Assembly (NCBI GenBank): GCA_030606265.1
Contig: JAUWGT010000005.1
Coordinates: 1-34,239, forward strand
Reading direction: 5' to 3'
DNA: 34,239 nt
From: Candidatus Stahliibacteriota bacterium
Lineage (GTDB): Bacteria > Hydrothermota > Tepidihabitantia > SM23-42
The notes beneath the pieces are model-generated. The model had not been told where the DNA came from, ran no database searches, and was given only the letters and a program-made list of their open reading frames with translations. The stretch's first letter is position 1. Every line of letters begins with the position of its first letter. Made by a program: the position numbers and the translations under genes. Shown one piece after another: positions 8,961 to 16,237 of the stretch.

Positions 8961-9875
8961 CTAATGAATTTTGATTTCGAATTTTTTCGGTACAGAGTTT
9001 ACTGGTTTGATATATTGTGGTAATATTATCGTGGCTGGTAGATGATGTTCTCCTACCGGTAGTTTTGTCAGCCTTATTTTTACAGTGATATCCTTTTTCT
9101 TGAGACTGCTCATTTTCTTGCTCGGTCCCTGGACAATAAGTGTATCAAGGCCTATTTTCTCAGATGATACGCGTTGTTCAGGTGTGAAAAGCAGGGTTAG
9201 GGGTATGTTCGTGAATAATCGCTCAACAGTTGTGTCTATTTTGACCTCAACGCGTATGTTTTCTGTGGAGAATTCGAACAGCTCTGAGTTTTCCGCGATT
9301 CTTACTTTTGTCAAGAATGATGACCGTTTGTTCTTAACGTCGAGTGTTTCAGTTAATACTTCTTTCTGGTCAAGTAAGGAATTGCGTGGTCCAGTAACGC
9401 TTACTGTATCCAATACAACTATGTCGTTTATTGAGTAACCTTGTTTGAGATCACCCTTGAAGGGTACAGATACCTTGATTATTCTCGTAATCCTTTTGTC
9501 TATTGTTACGGTTATTGACGGATTAATGAAACTCAGTCTTAAATCAGGGAAACCTATTGGTATCAAGAATTCCTTTGCGGGGATTGTATTAGTCCCAGAT
9601 TTTTTGTTTTTAAGGTCACAGTGTGCCTTTGGTGGTGCTGCCCAGGTACTCAGAAGCGATCCACCGCGACCAATGAATGAGACATTGATCGTTGGAGCTG
9701 CATCGACGATCATCAGAGAGTCTGCGAGGTTTGTGTAGATAACCTCTATATACTTTTCGTATATGTAGTTTTTATCCAGGGCAACAAAAAACCAAAGACC
9801 AAATGCGAAGATTATGGCGAATATTTTCCTGATAGGGTTACTGATTAAAGAACGAGTAATGCTTTTCAGGTTCAT
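8961..9875 (-). CDS. YbbR (CdaR)-domain protein, membrane anchored
   Basis: This 304-residue protein has one N-terminal TM helix (about 15-33, IRKIFAIIFAFGLWFFVAL) followed by extracytoplasmic beta-rich YbbR repeats. Features include the LIVDAAPTINVSFIGRGGSLL opening, VSVPFKGDLKQGYSINDIVV and VSVTGPRNSLL, the last being a typical YbbR GP motif, and a second set ending LIVQGPSKKM. YbbR/CdaR proteins usually regulate the diadenylate cyclase CdaA, whose gene normally lies directly upstream. Here the upstream gene is instead a P-type ATPase and no cdaA is in the window. It starts 30 bases after the ATPase stop. Function in c-di-AMP control is therefore family knowledge, not shown by context. Confidence 0.85.
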   Translation of the reverse strand: MNLKSITRSLISNPIRKIFAIIFAFGLWFFVALDKNYIYEKYIEVIYTNLADSLMIVDAAPTINVSFIGRGGSLLSTWAAPPKAHCDLKNKKSGTNTIPAKEFLIPIGFPDLRLSFINPSITVTIDKRITRIIKVSVPFKGDLKQGYSINDIVVLDTVSVTGPRNSLLDQKEVLTETLDVKNKRSSFLTKVRIAENSELFEFSTENIRVEVKIDTTVERLFTNIPLTLLFTPEQRVSSEKIGLDTLIVQGPSKKMSSLKKKDITVKIRLTKLPVGEHHLPATIILPQYIKPVNSVPKKFEIKIH

Positions 9876-9905
9876 CAGTTTATTATACTTATTAATCAGT
9901 GAGAA

Positions 9906-12515
9906 TCAAGCTCGATTTCTTCTTCTTAGCCACTTTGCGGTTTCAACTCCCCAGAACACTATCGTTGATAAAATTAAACATAGGAAAAGTTCATTCAGGG
10001 TTAATGGCTGGGTTTTAAATATAGAATTTAGAAAGGGTACATAGATGATCGCCATCTGGAGCACAAATGTCAAAAAGATAGCACCAAGTAATGGTATGTT
10101 GGAAAATAGCCCTAAAGAAAAGAGCGATTCTTTTTCAGAACGAAGCGCAAGTACATTACCCATTTGGCTCAAACACAGGACGGTAAATACCATGGTCTGC
10201 CACGAACCATGGCCAGTCTTTATTGCCCATGCCTGAGAAAATATTGAGACACCGCCCATTAGAAGGCCTACCCAGATAATATCGAGACCGAGACTATGAG
10301 CGAATATACTTTCCTTAGGGTGTCTTGGCGGTCTTTTCATTATCCTTTTTTCTTCTGGTTCGGCAGTCAGAGCAAGTCCTGGTAATCCATCTGTGACAAG
10401 GTTAATCCATAATATATGAATCGGTAACAGAGGGATTGGCAACCCGAGAAAAGGCGCGAGAAATATCGTCCATATCTCACCGGCATTGCTGGTCATTGTA
10501 TATTTTATAAACTTGCGGATATTGTCGAATATGCGTCGCCCTCGTCTTATCGCCTTGATGATTGTAGCAAAGTTATCATCGAGCAGTATCATATCAGACG
10601 ATTCTCTTGAAACATCGGTACCGGTTATACCCATTGCAATACCGATATCGGCGCATTTCAAAGCTGGAGCATCATTAACGCCATCTCCGGTCATTGCTAC
10701 AAACTCCCCCTGATTTTGCAATGCCTTTACAATCCTTAATTTTTGCTCGGGCGCAACCCTGGCATATATCCGTATATCTGCGACCTTCTTTTCGAATGCA
10801 TTGATCGATAGTTTTTCAAGATCTCCACCGGTAACGATTTCTTCCTCATTATCTATTATATTGAGTTCTTTGGCGATCGCTTTTGCAGTTACTGGATGGT
10901 CGCCAGTTATCATCACCGGGTTAATGCCCGCGGATTTACACAATGCTACTGCTTCTGCTACCTCTTTTCTTGGTGGGTCTATCATCCCTACAAAACCCAG
11001 AAAGCTCAGTCCTGTTTCAATCTTCTTTGGAGTCAGATCTTCAGGGAGCCTGGTCCATTCCTTCATCGCGAAGGCCAGTACTCTCAAACCCCTTTGAGCC
11101 ATTGCTTCGCTCATGCGGTGGATATTTTCTTTATCTATTGCTGATTTTTCCTCACAATTCAGCTCATCTATGGATTTCTCGAGTAATGTTTCAATTGCAC
11201 CTTTAGTGAATGAGATATAGCCGTTTTCAGGTGTCCTGTGGAAAGTAGTCATGCACTTTCTTTCTGAATCAAAAGGGATTTCAGTAACCCGTGGATAATC
11301 TTTGAGCAAGTTCTCTTTCTTATATTCGTTCTCTTCGGAAATTCTATAGAGGGCGATTTCTGTAGGATCGCCAAGGCACCTACCGTTTTTTTGTCTGGTT
11401 GCATCATTATTAAGCGCCATTGCCAGGAACAGCTTGTCTATTGCAGGTCGTTGAGTGGAGATGCTCTGGAGTTTGATTGTCTTACCACTAATAGATATCT
11501 CCTGAACCTCCATCTTATTCTGAGTCAAAGTCCCGGTCTTGTCTGAGCAGATATAAGTAACTGAACCCAAGGTTTCTACAGCCGGCAGTTTCCTTATAAG
11601 AGCATTCTGTTTGACCATTTTTTTCGCGCCGATAGCGAGGGAAATGGTTACGACAGCCGGGAGAGCCTCGGGGATAGCCGCGACTGCAAGGCTAATAGCA
11701 GTCAGGAACATCAATAACGGTGGTTCTCCTCTGAGCAGACCAACACCAAAGACCAGGGCGCATATCGCAAGTACTGCAATAGCCAGTTTCTTCCCAAACT
11801 TTGCAAGCCTCTTTTGAAGGGGTGTTCTTACTTCTATTTGTTCTTGAAGCATCGTGGCGATCTTTCCAAATTCCGTATTCATTCCAGTTGAGACGACGAT
11901 CCCATTTGCCCTACCATAAGAGACTACGGTTCCTTTATACGCCATGTTTTTCCTGTCACCCAGGGGCATCATATTGTCTGTGAGGCGATTTATATGTTTT
12001 TCTACAGGCACAGACTCTCCAGTAAGTGACGATTCATCGATCTTGCAATGTGCGACTTTAATAAGTCTTATGTCTGCTGGTGTTATGTTTCCAGCACCAA
12101 GTAATACCAAGTCACCGGGTACAATATCAGAAGCAGGTATACTCGCTGCTTCTCCATCTCTGATTACTGTTGCGACTTGTGCTGCCATCATTCTCAATGC
12201 TTCTATTGCTTTCTCAGCTCTATATTCCTGGACAAACCCGATTACCGCATTTAGTATTACAATCACCAAGATGGCTATGGTGTCTTTAGGTTCACCAATG
12301 ATACCTGAAACGATCGCTGCCGCAATCAGAACCATGATCATGAAATCCTTGAATTGATCAAGAACCATGTGCAAGACGGTTCTTGACTTGATTTGTTTTA
12401 TTGTATTATCGCCACAACTGATAAGGCGTTTTCCAGCCTCGTCAGTAGTCAGTCCCTGTTCAGATGATTTCAGGGAGTGCAGGATTTCATCAACCTCTTT
12501 ACAGTGCCAGTTCAT
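9906..12515 (-). CDS. P2A-type cation-transporting ATPase, probably Ca2+ pump
   Basis: This 869-residue protein has the full P-type layout: N-terminal cation ATPase domain, actuator with DESSLTGES, phosphorylation site SDKTGTLTQNKM near residue 325, nucleotide-binding domain, hinge TGDGVNDAPALK, and about ten TM helices. Ca2+-site residues of SERCA-type pumps are matched: PEALP in TM4, TSNAGEIW in TM5, and INLVTDGLP in TM6. These favour calcium export over Na+/K+ or heavy metals, although Mn2+ transport cannot be excluded. The gene starts 9 bases after the argF stop and is likely in its transcript. Full length with no visible defects. Confidence 0.93.
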   Translation of the reverse strand: MNWHCKEVDEILHSLKSSEQGLTTDEAGKRLISCGDNTIKQIKSRTVLHMVLDQFKDFMIMVLIAAAIVSGIIGEPKDTIAILVIVILNAVIGFVQEYRAEKAIEALRMMAAQVATVIRDGEAASIPASDIVPGDLVLLGAGNITPADIRLIKVAHCKIDESSLTGESVPVEKHINRLTDNMMPLGDRKNMAYKGTVVSYGRANGIVVSTGMNTEFGKIATMLQEQIEVRTPLQKRLAKFGKKLAIAVLAICALVFGVGLLRGEPPLLMFLTAISLAVAAIPEALPAVVTISLAIGAKKMVKQNALIRKLPAVETLGSVTYICSDKTGTLTQNKMEVQEISISGKTIKLQSISTQRPAIDKLFLAMALNNDATRQKNGRCLGDPTEIALYRISEENEYKKENLLKDYPRVTEIPFDSERKCMTTFHRTPENGYISFTKGAIETLLEKSIDELNCEEKSAIDKENIHRMSEAMAQRGLRVLAFAMKEWTRLPEDLTPKKIETGLSFLGFVGMIDPPRKEVAEAVALCKSAGINPVMITGDHPVTAKAIAKELNIIDNEEEIVTGGDLEKLSINAFEKKVADIRIYARVAPEQKLRIVKALQNQGEFVAMTGDGVNDAPALKCADIGIAMGITGTDVSRESSDMILLDDNFATIIKAIRRGRRIFDNIRKFIKYTMTSNAGEIWTIFLAPFLGLPIPLLPIHILWINLVTDGLPGLALTAEPEEKRIMKRPPRHPKESIFAHSLGLDIIWVGLLMGGVSIFSQAWAIKTGHGSWQTMVFTVLCLSQMGNVLALRSEKESLFSLGLFSNIPLLGAIFLTFVLQMAIIYVPFLNSIFKTQPLTLNELFLCLILSTIVFWGVETAKWLRRRNRA

Positions 12516-12524
12516 GAGTGGGAT

Positions 12525-13424
12525 CTATTTTTTTGAGAGCCAAACCATGATCGCTTTTTGGATATGGAGACGATTTTCAGCCTGGTCAAAGACAATCGAA
12601 TGCTTGTCTTTGATAACCTCATCCGTGATTTCTTCACCGCGATGTGCTGGCAGGCAATGCATTACCAGGTAGTCCTTGTTTGCTGATGTGAGGAGTTCGC
12701 GGTTTACCTGAAATGGTTTGAAGACCTGTTTACGCGCCTTTGCTTCTGTTTCCTGGCCCATAGATGCCCATACATCAGTATAGACTATATCAGCATGAGT
12801 GACAGCCTTGTTTGGATCATCCCCAAGGACTGCTGCTCTTGCCTTGGTAAGGTATTGCTGATTAGGTTCATAGCCCTTTGGCGTTGCAATATTGAGTTTG
12901 AAACCAAGTAGGGTAGAGGCAGCAATAAAGGAATTGCAGACATTATTGCCGTCGCCTATATAGGCAATAATTGCTGAATCCAACGTACCTTTTTTTTCGA
13001 TAATCGTGAACAGATCGCACATTATCTGGCAAGGGTGTTCCAGGTCACTCAAGCCATTAATAACTGGTATTGTGGCACTTGCCGCCAAATCCTCAACCGT
13101 TTTATGAACAAAGACTCGAGCCATTATCAAATCTACCCAACGGCTGAGATTCTGTCCTGCATCAGCTACGGTTTCCCGGGCCCCGATTTTCGCGTCATTT
13201 GGTCCTAAGTTAATGGCATGGCCACCGAGTTGGGTCATTCCAGTCTCAAACGTCACGCGCGTACGTAAGGACGGTTTTTCAAAGATCATGGCCAGGGTTT
13301 TATCCTTGAGCATCTTGTGGACAATACCTTTTTTCTGTGCTTGTTTTAATTCTTTTGCCAATGTAAATATTTCATAAATTTCTTTTTTAGTAAGGTCAAA
13401 GATTGATACAAAATCCCTTTTCAT
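12525..13424 (-). CDS. argF: Ornithine carbamoyltransferase
   Basis: At 299 residues it has normal family length. It condenses carbamoyl phosphate with ornithine to citrulline in arginine synthesis. The carbamoyl-phosphate motif is SLRTR (52-56), a common variant of STRTR. HPCQ appears in LEHPCQIMCDLF, the ornithine loop region is DVWASMGQE, and the C-terminal active-site motif is HCLPAHRGEE. The start at 13424 is supported by GGAGG at 13433-13429. A consensus promoter lies directly upstream. The substrate-making enzyme carAB is encoded about 14 kb away in the same window. It is the first gene of the string continuing into the cation ATPase. Confidence 0.97.
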   Translation of the reverse strand: MKRDFVSIFDLTKKEIYEIFTLAKELKQAQKKGIVHKMLKDKTLAMIFEKPSLRTRVTFETGMTQLGGHAINLGPNDAKIGARETVADAGQNLSRWVDLIMARVFVHKTVEDLAASATIPVINGLSDLEHPCQIMCDLFTIIEKKGTLDSAIIAYIGDGNNVCNSFIAASTLLGFKLNIATPKGYEPNQQYLTKARAAVLGDDPNKAVTHADIVYTDVWASMGQETEAKARKQVFKPFQVNRELLTSANKDYLVMHCLPAHRGEEITDEVIKDKHSIVFDQAENRLHIQKAIMVWLSKK

Positions 13425-13441
13425 AAAACCTCCATTTTAAT

Positions 13442-13469
13442 ATCATATCTGATTTTGTCGGTATGTCAA
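13442..13469 (-). promoter_or_regulatory. argF promoter
   Basis: TTGACA (13469-13464), 16-base spacer, TATGAT (13447-13442). The predicted start near 13435 gives a leader of about 11 bases containing the GGAGG site. No arginine-repressor palindrome was recognised. Confidence 0.75.
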
Positions 13470-13642
13470 TTAGGAATTGGAAAGAAATGGTATGGGAGTA
13501 TTGGAGAAGCTACAAACACTAAAATCCAAAATACCTAAACCCCGTTAGATGTGTACTATCTAAACGTGGTAAACGCCTAAAGGTAAGTAAATGCCTAGAT
13601 AAACTAAAGAAACTAACGCTATTAACGATTTAAGTTCCATCC

Positions 13643-13723
13643 CGCACTTTATCAAAAGTGCGTGGATCCCTTCCAGTGTGAAACACTCATTTCCATACGA
13701 AGTATCTCTTCTATGCGTAGCAT
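13643..13723. repeat. Array of four mini-hairpins, two with GAA loops
   Basis: Consecutive perfect palindromes: CGCACTTT-ATCA-AAAGTGCG (13643-13662), AGTGT-GAA-ACACT (13675-13687), ATAC-GAA-GTAT (13695-13705) and ATGC-GTA-GCAT (13713-13723). The 7-12 base linkers are mostly pyrimidine-rich on the plus strand, such as CATTTCC and CTCTTCT. Stem sequences differ completely from hairpin to hairpin. Confidence 0.7.
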
Positions 13724-13763
13724 CATTTATTAGGTAACTAAGTTATTAGTAATTGAGAAAATC

Positions 13764-13832
13764 GTAGTCGCCCGATTCATCGGGCAATGTCTGATAAATC
13801 TCCGAGAGTCTCGTGAGCGGACAGACAACTAC
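13764..13832. repeat. Three-way-junction palindrome with an inserted hairpin
   Basis: The outer stem GTAGT/ACTAC encloses hairpin GCCCGAT-TC-ATCGGGC (13770-13785) and a second arm starting GTCTGATAAATC. The same element in simple form occurs reverse-complemented at 31970-32016. Relative to that copy, 13801-13822 is an extra 22-base palindromic segment containing CGAGA-G-TCTCG and TCCG/CGGA. Confidence 0.7.
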
Positions 13833-14049
13833 AGGACCATAGTCTCTACGCCTTACGCCCTTGGAACTTGTCCCGATTTATCCCGCTTCGCATTATAATT
13901 CTACAAATAGGATTGCGGGATTTGTCATTTTGGATTGTAATATGTAGGAAAATCGTGGATCCCGCAAAGCGGGAGAGCTTGGGATTTGGTACTTGCTTCC
14001 TGGTAGTCGCCTTACGCCATACTCTCTACGCATTACGCTCTTTTCTGTC

Positions 14050-14077
14050 TTGACATCACTGAAAATCTGTATAGAAT
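14050..14077 (+). promoter_or_regulatory. tRNA-Phe promoter
   Basis: TTGACA (14050-14055), 16-base spacer, TAGAAT (14072-14077); the tRNA begins 11 bases downstream. The -35 lies in GTCTTGACAT, an extended sequence also found in the 14474 promoter, with TCTTGACAT shared by the 16797 promoter. Confidence 0.8.
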
Positions 14078-14088
14078 AATCTCACCAA

Positions 14089-14161
14089 GCCAGGATAGCT
14101 CAGTTGGTAGAGCACCGGACTGAAAATCCGGGTGTCCGCAGTTCGATTCTGCGTCCTGGCA
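14089..14161 (+). tRNA. tRNA-Phe (GAA)
   Basis: Acceptor GCCAGGA/TCCTGGC with discriminator A, D-arm GCTCAGTTGGTAGAGC, anticodon arm CCGGA-CTGAAAA-TCCGG with anticodon GAA, variable loop GTGTC, and T-arm CGCAG-TTCGATT-CTGCG. It is 73 bases and CCA is not encoded. It is a monocistronic gene between repeat-rich spacers. Confidence 0.97.
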
Positions 14162-14170
14162 TTTTTTTTT
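14162..14170 (+). terminator. T-run directly after tRNA-Phe
   Basis: Nine consecutive Ts follow the tRNA's last base. They may end transcription, with the tRNA's own 3' hairpin standing in for a terminator stem. No separate hairpin is present. Confidence 0.45.
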
Positions 14171-14473
14171 ATCTTATTCGAAACTTGGTTCTTGGGTCTT
14201 GGAGCTTGGTTCTTGGAGCTTGGTTCCTGGTAGTCGCTCTACGCTTTACTCCTTACTCTCTACGTTTTTTTGAATCCTAACGGATTGGAAGTGACCCCTC
14301 GACTTGCTCGGGATGGAATTTAAATCGTTAATATCGTTCTTTTCCCGCTCGCAAGAGCCATAACCGTTCACGCCAGTGAACCATAACCGTTGCGAAGCAA
14401 CCAGTCCCGCACGCAGTGCCATTTCCCTCTACTCCCTACTCCTTACGCCCTACGCTCTTGGCTCTGTTAAGTC
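14171..14473. other. Repeat-filled intergenic region before the small membrane protein gene
   Basis: No gene is seen. In order: tandem CTTGGTTCTTGGAG units (14185-14229), TACGC/ACTCCTTACTCTCTACG units, a short ATCCTAACGGAT palindrome, the four-hairpin cassette (14347-14426), and CTACTCCCTACTCCTTACGCCCTACG units running into the promoter. The same module types, in the same orientation relative to the downstream gene, occur upstream of carA. Confidence 0.7.
14347..14426 (+). repeat. Four-hairpin cassette, copy 1
   Basis: Four hairpins with 7-base linkers: GCTC-GCAA-GAGC, GTTCAC-GCCA-GTGAAC, GTTGC-GAA-GCAAC and GCAC-GCA-GTGC. Linkers are CATAACC, CATAACC and CAGTCCC, and the cassette ends with CATTTCC. 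Reverse-complement copies lie at 27404-27476 and 32071-32145. All three copies point the same way relative to the next promoter. Confidence 0.85.
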
Positions 14474-14501
14474 TTGACATCTACGAATATCCAAATACAA
14501 T
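14474..14501 (+). promoter_or_regulatory. Promoter of the 65-residue membrane protein gene
   Basis: TTGACA (14474-14479), 16-base spacer, TACAAT (14496-14501), then AAGGAGG and the ATG at 14519. The ORF track's start codon (TTG at 14474) is actually the -35 box. Confidence 0.85.
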
Positions 14502-14518
14502 TTGATAAGGAGGTTACG

Positions 14519-14716
14519 ATGAAGACCATCTATTATATATCAGGTATTGTTGCAGTCGTCAGCTTCATCATAGCTGTTGTGACACGGCTTTTCTTGTTTA
14601 ATAAGTGTTTTTTGGGGGTGAGCGCATTGGCATACCTGCGAGTCACTAATACGATGTTGCTTTTTACGATTGCATTTATAGTGTTTGAATATGTGAAGAG
14701 CAAGAAAAGAGAATAA
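14519..14716 (+). CDS. Small two-helix membrane protein of unknown function
   Basis: The protein is 65 residues from the ATG at 14519, placed 5 bases after AGGAGG, which is preferred over the TTG start in the ORF track because that TTG is the promoter -35. Two hydrophobic helices are visible, about 3-27 (IYYISGIVAVVSFIIAVVTRLFLF) and 40-57 (MLLFTIAFIVFEYV), joined by a short loop. A basic, charged tail KSKKRE follows, putting both ends probably in the cytoplasm. It has its own promoter and is monocistronic, ending 5 bases from the convergent receiver-domain gene. No family is recognised. The strong promoter and ribosome site argue that it is a real expressed gene. Confidence 0.72.
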   Translation: MKTIYYISGIVAVVSFIIAVVTRLFLFNKCFLGVSALAYLRVTNTMLLFTIAFIVFEYVKSKKRE

Positions 14717-14721
14717 CTGGT

Positions 14722-15363
14722 TTAGACAGAATCCGTTAATTCCTTCACGTATTTCAAGAGCTCATCGTACTTTTGTTTGAGTTCAAAATATAATTTTTTA
14801 TAGTCTTTTGTTGACTTCTTGATATTTGATTTACCTGTATTATCTTTTTTATCTGATTCCCCGATTTTCATTTTGTCTACTATTTCTGAAAATCCTTCTT
14901 CTTCAATCCATTTGCGTATATCAACGAAGTCCTCAGTTTCTTTTTCTTCTAACCAAATCTCTCTCGCCTTTTCAATATCGGCATGCACTTGCGGATATAC
15001 TTTCTTTATTGTTTCAATATATAGCTCTGGGAAATCGCAATCTTTGTCATTATATTTAAGAAGCTTATACCCGATATTATCCCTTTCGAATTCTTTCTTG
15101 ATATTTTCATCACCATCTGTATAGATTCCTACAATAGGTGGTGCGTCAATGTGGAATCTATCACACAATCTGAAAACCACTTTTTTCGATATAATTTCAT
15201 GGAGCTGATGGATATCTGCTACCATAACATTGACGTTGTTTTTGAATTTACATATCATTTCAAGCATTTGCTGCACAGAATCAATACCAATAATCCTTTC
15301 TTTGCTGAGCAAATCGCTGAGTTTCTTGCGTATGATTATATCCGATTCGATTATAAGAATCAT
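14722..15363 (-). CDS. Receiver-like domain with C-terminal coiled coil
   Basis: Of 213 residues, about 1-125 match a CheY-like receiver: MILIIESDIIIRKKLSDLL with E6/D8 as acidic pair, D50 in VMVADIHQL at the phospho-acceptor position, and K103 in KLLKYND near the conserved lysine. The fit is weak after strand 3, so it may be an atypical receiver. Residues about 130-160 are charged helices, followed by a lysine/serine-rich linker and a terminal coiled coil (DYKKLYFELKQKYDELLKYVKEL). There is no DNA-binding or enzymatic output domain. It has its own consensus promoter. It lies near the HD-GYP gene in the same direction, so it could belong to cyclic di-GMP signalling; partner unknown. Confidence 0.7.
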   Translation of the reverse strand: MILIIESDIIIRKKLSDLLSKERIIGIDSVQQMLEMICKFKNNVNVMVADIHQLHEIISKKVVFRLCDRFHIDAPPIVGIYTDGDENIKKEFERDNIGYKLLKYNDKDCDFPELYIETIKKVYPQVHADIEKAREIWLEEKETEDFVDIRKWIEEEGFSEIVDKMKIGESDKKDNTGKSNIKKSTKDYKKLYFELKQKYDELLKYVKELTDSV

Positions 15364-15385
15364 TTTTTCACACTTTCTTTAATTA

Positions 15386-15414
15386 ATTATACGAAATATG
15401 TGATGATTTGTCAA
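15386..15414 (-). promoter_or_regulatory. Promoter of the receiver/coiled-coil gene
   Basis: TTGACA (15414-15409), 17-base spacer, TATAAT (15391-15386). It gives a leader of about 16 bases before the ATG at 15363. It lies in the 64-base gap after the HD-GYP stop. Confidence 0.82.
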
Positions 15415-15427
15415 GACTTAAGTATCA

Positions 15428-16075
15428 CTATATATTTTTTCGCCAAGCGCCGATATTTAGGGCATTAATAAACGCATCTACCATGATTGGATCGAACTGC
15501 GAGCCTGAACACGTCTTGAGTTCTTCTGCGGCTTGCTCTTTTGTTTTTGCTCCTCTATAAGGTCTTTTTGAAGTCATCGCATCATAGGCGTCTGCAACGG
15601 CAATGATCCTGCCGATAAAAGGGATATTCTCTTCACAGAGTCCTTCTGGATAGCCTAAGCCGTCATAACGCTCATGATGAGTTCTCACACCATCTAAAGC
15701 TTGTTCGAATTCAGCGAAGCCGGCAAGTATATAGTATCCCTTTATAGCATGCTGCTGTATTTCAGCCTTTTCTCGTTCGGTCAATGATGTAGGCTTTATG
15801 AGAATTTTTTCATCGATACATATTTTACCGAAGTCATGAAGCAAAGCTGCGGTTTCAAGGATAACCATCTCTTTCTCATTTAACTCGAGTTGCTTCCCGA
15901 TCTGCAATGAGTATCTGCTTACCCTCTGGTTGTGACCATCACGATACGGGACCTGACTATCGACTCTTGCGCTGATTTCTCTCAGCTCTCTTAATGCGTC
16001 TTTTGGTTTATCATGCAGTATTTTAGTTATCTTGCGCAGACAGCTAATGATCTCATCAAGATCAATGTTTTCCAT
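15428..16075 (-). CDS. HD-GYP domain protein, probable cyclic di-GMP phosphodiesterase
   Basis: This 215-residue soluble protein is mostly a single HD-GYP domain with about 45 preceding helical residues. Metal ligands and signature are intact: H48 in GHNQRVSRYS, H80-D81 in LLHDFGK, and HHERYDGLGYP at 133-143, with IIAVADAYDAMTSKRPYR after it. It should hydrolyse cyclic di-GMP, opposing the GGDEF protein encoded at 2883-4757. It has no receiver domain of its own; the neighbouring receiver/coiled-coil protein might supply one. The start at 16075 has GAGGGGAG upstream. Its promoter lies about 135 bases upstream, giving a long leader. Confidence 0.92.
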   Translation of the reverse strand: MENIDLDEIISCLRKITKILHDKPKDALRELREISARVDSQVPYRDGHNQRVSRYSLQIGKQLELNEKEMVILETAALLHDFGKICIDEKILIKPTSLTEREKAEIQQHAIKGYYILAGFAEFEQALDGVRTHHERYDGLGYPEGLCEENIPFIGRIIAVADAYDAMTSKRPYRGAKTKEQAAEELKTCSGSQFDPIMVDAFINALNIGAWRKNI

Positions 16076-16203
16076 AAAGCACTCCCCTCATTATGGAGTC
16101 TTCGGTTTTTAGTACTTCCGCCCTTATGCAGAAATAATCCTCAGATCTAATATTGCAAAGATGAACTTAAAAGTTAGATTTTATTGCTTTAATGTATAGC
16201 TTC
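16076..16203 (-). other. Long leader of the HD-GYP mRNA
   Basis: About 128 bases lie between the predicted transcription start and the ATG. I looked for a GEMM-type cyclic di-GMP riboswitch and saw none of its conserved core. Inverted pieces such as ATCTAACTTTTAAGTT are present but no convincing aptamer. It may simply be a leader or hold an unrecognised structure. Confidence 0.4.
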
Positions 16204-16209
16204 TAATTT

Positions 16210-16237
16210 ATTATATACCGAAAGAAGTTGATGTCAA
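16210..16237 (-). promoter_or_regulatory. Promoter of the HD-GYP gene
   Basis: TTGACA (16237-16232), 16-base spacer, TATAAT (16215-16210), both perfect. It faces away from the che operon promoter, so the region between them is divergent. Confidence 0.8.

Larger units (their letters stand above)
13470..14049. other. Divergent intergenic region of repeats between argF and tRNA-Phe
   Basis: About 580 bases without a credible gene. The argF-proximal part (13508-13630) is a variant of a segment also found upstream of the HD-GYP gene at 16270-16330 (shared core TAAAATCCAAAATACCTAAA), with a small hairpin TTAGAT-GTGTACT-ATCTAA inserted. Next come a mini-hairpin array (13643-13723), AT-rich AAGTTATTAG repeats (about 13728-13757), a three-way-junction palindrome (13764-13832), TCTCTACGCCTTACG repeats, and hairpin TCCCGC-AAA-GCGGGA (13960-13974). 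The ORF predicted at 13868-14053 is made of these repeats and is not supported. Confidence 0.7.

Noticed and set aside
9085-9738. Plus-strand ORFs opposite the ybbR gene
   Set aside because: They are antisense shadows of a well supported YbbR protein and show no domain or ribosome site.
13868-14053. 61-residue ORF upstream of tRNA-Phe
   Set aside because: Composed of intergenic repeats and overlaps the tRNA-Phe promoter; no ribosome site.
14474-14518. Upstream TTG start for the small membrane protein
   Set aside because: The TTG is the first part of the -35 box TTGACA, and the ATG at 14519 has a well placed AGGAGG.
16076-16203. Cyclic di-GMP riboswitch in the HD-GYP leader
   Set aside because: None of the conserved GEMM core bases or the paired arms were recognisable.
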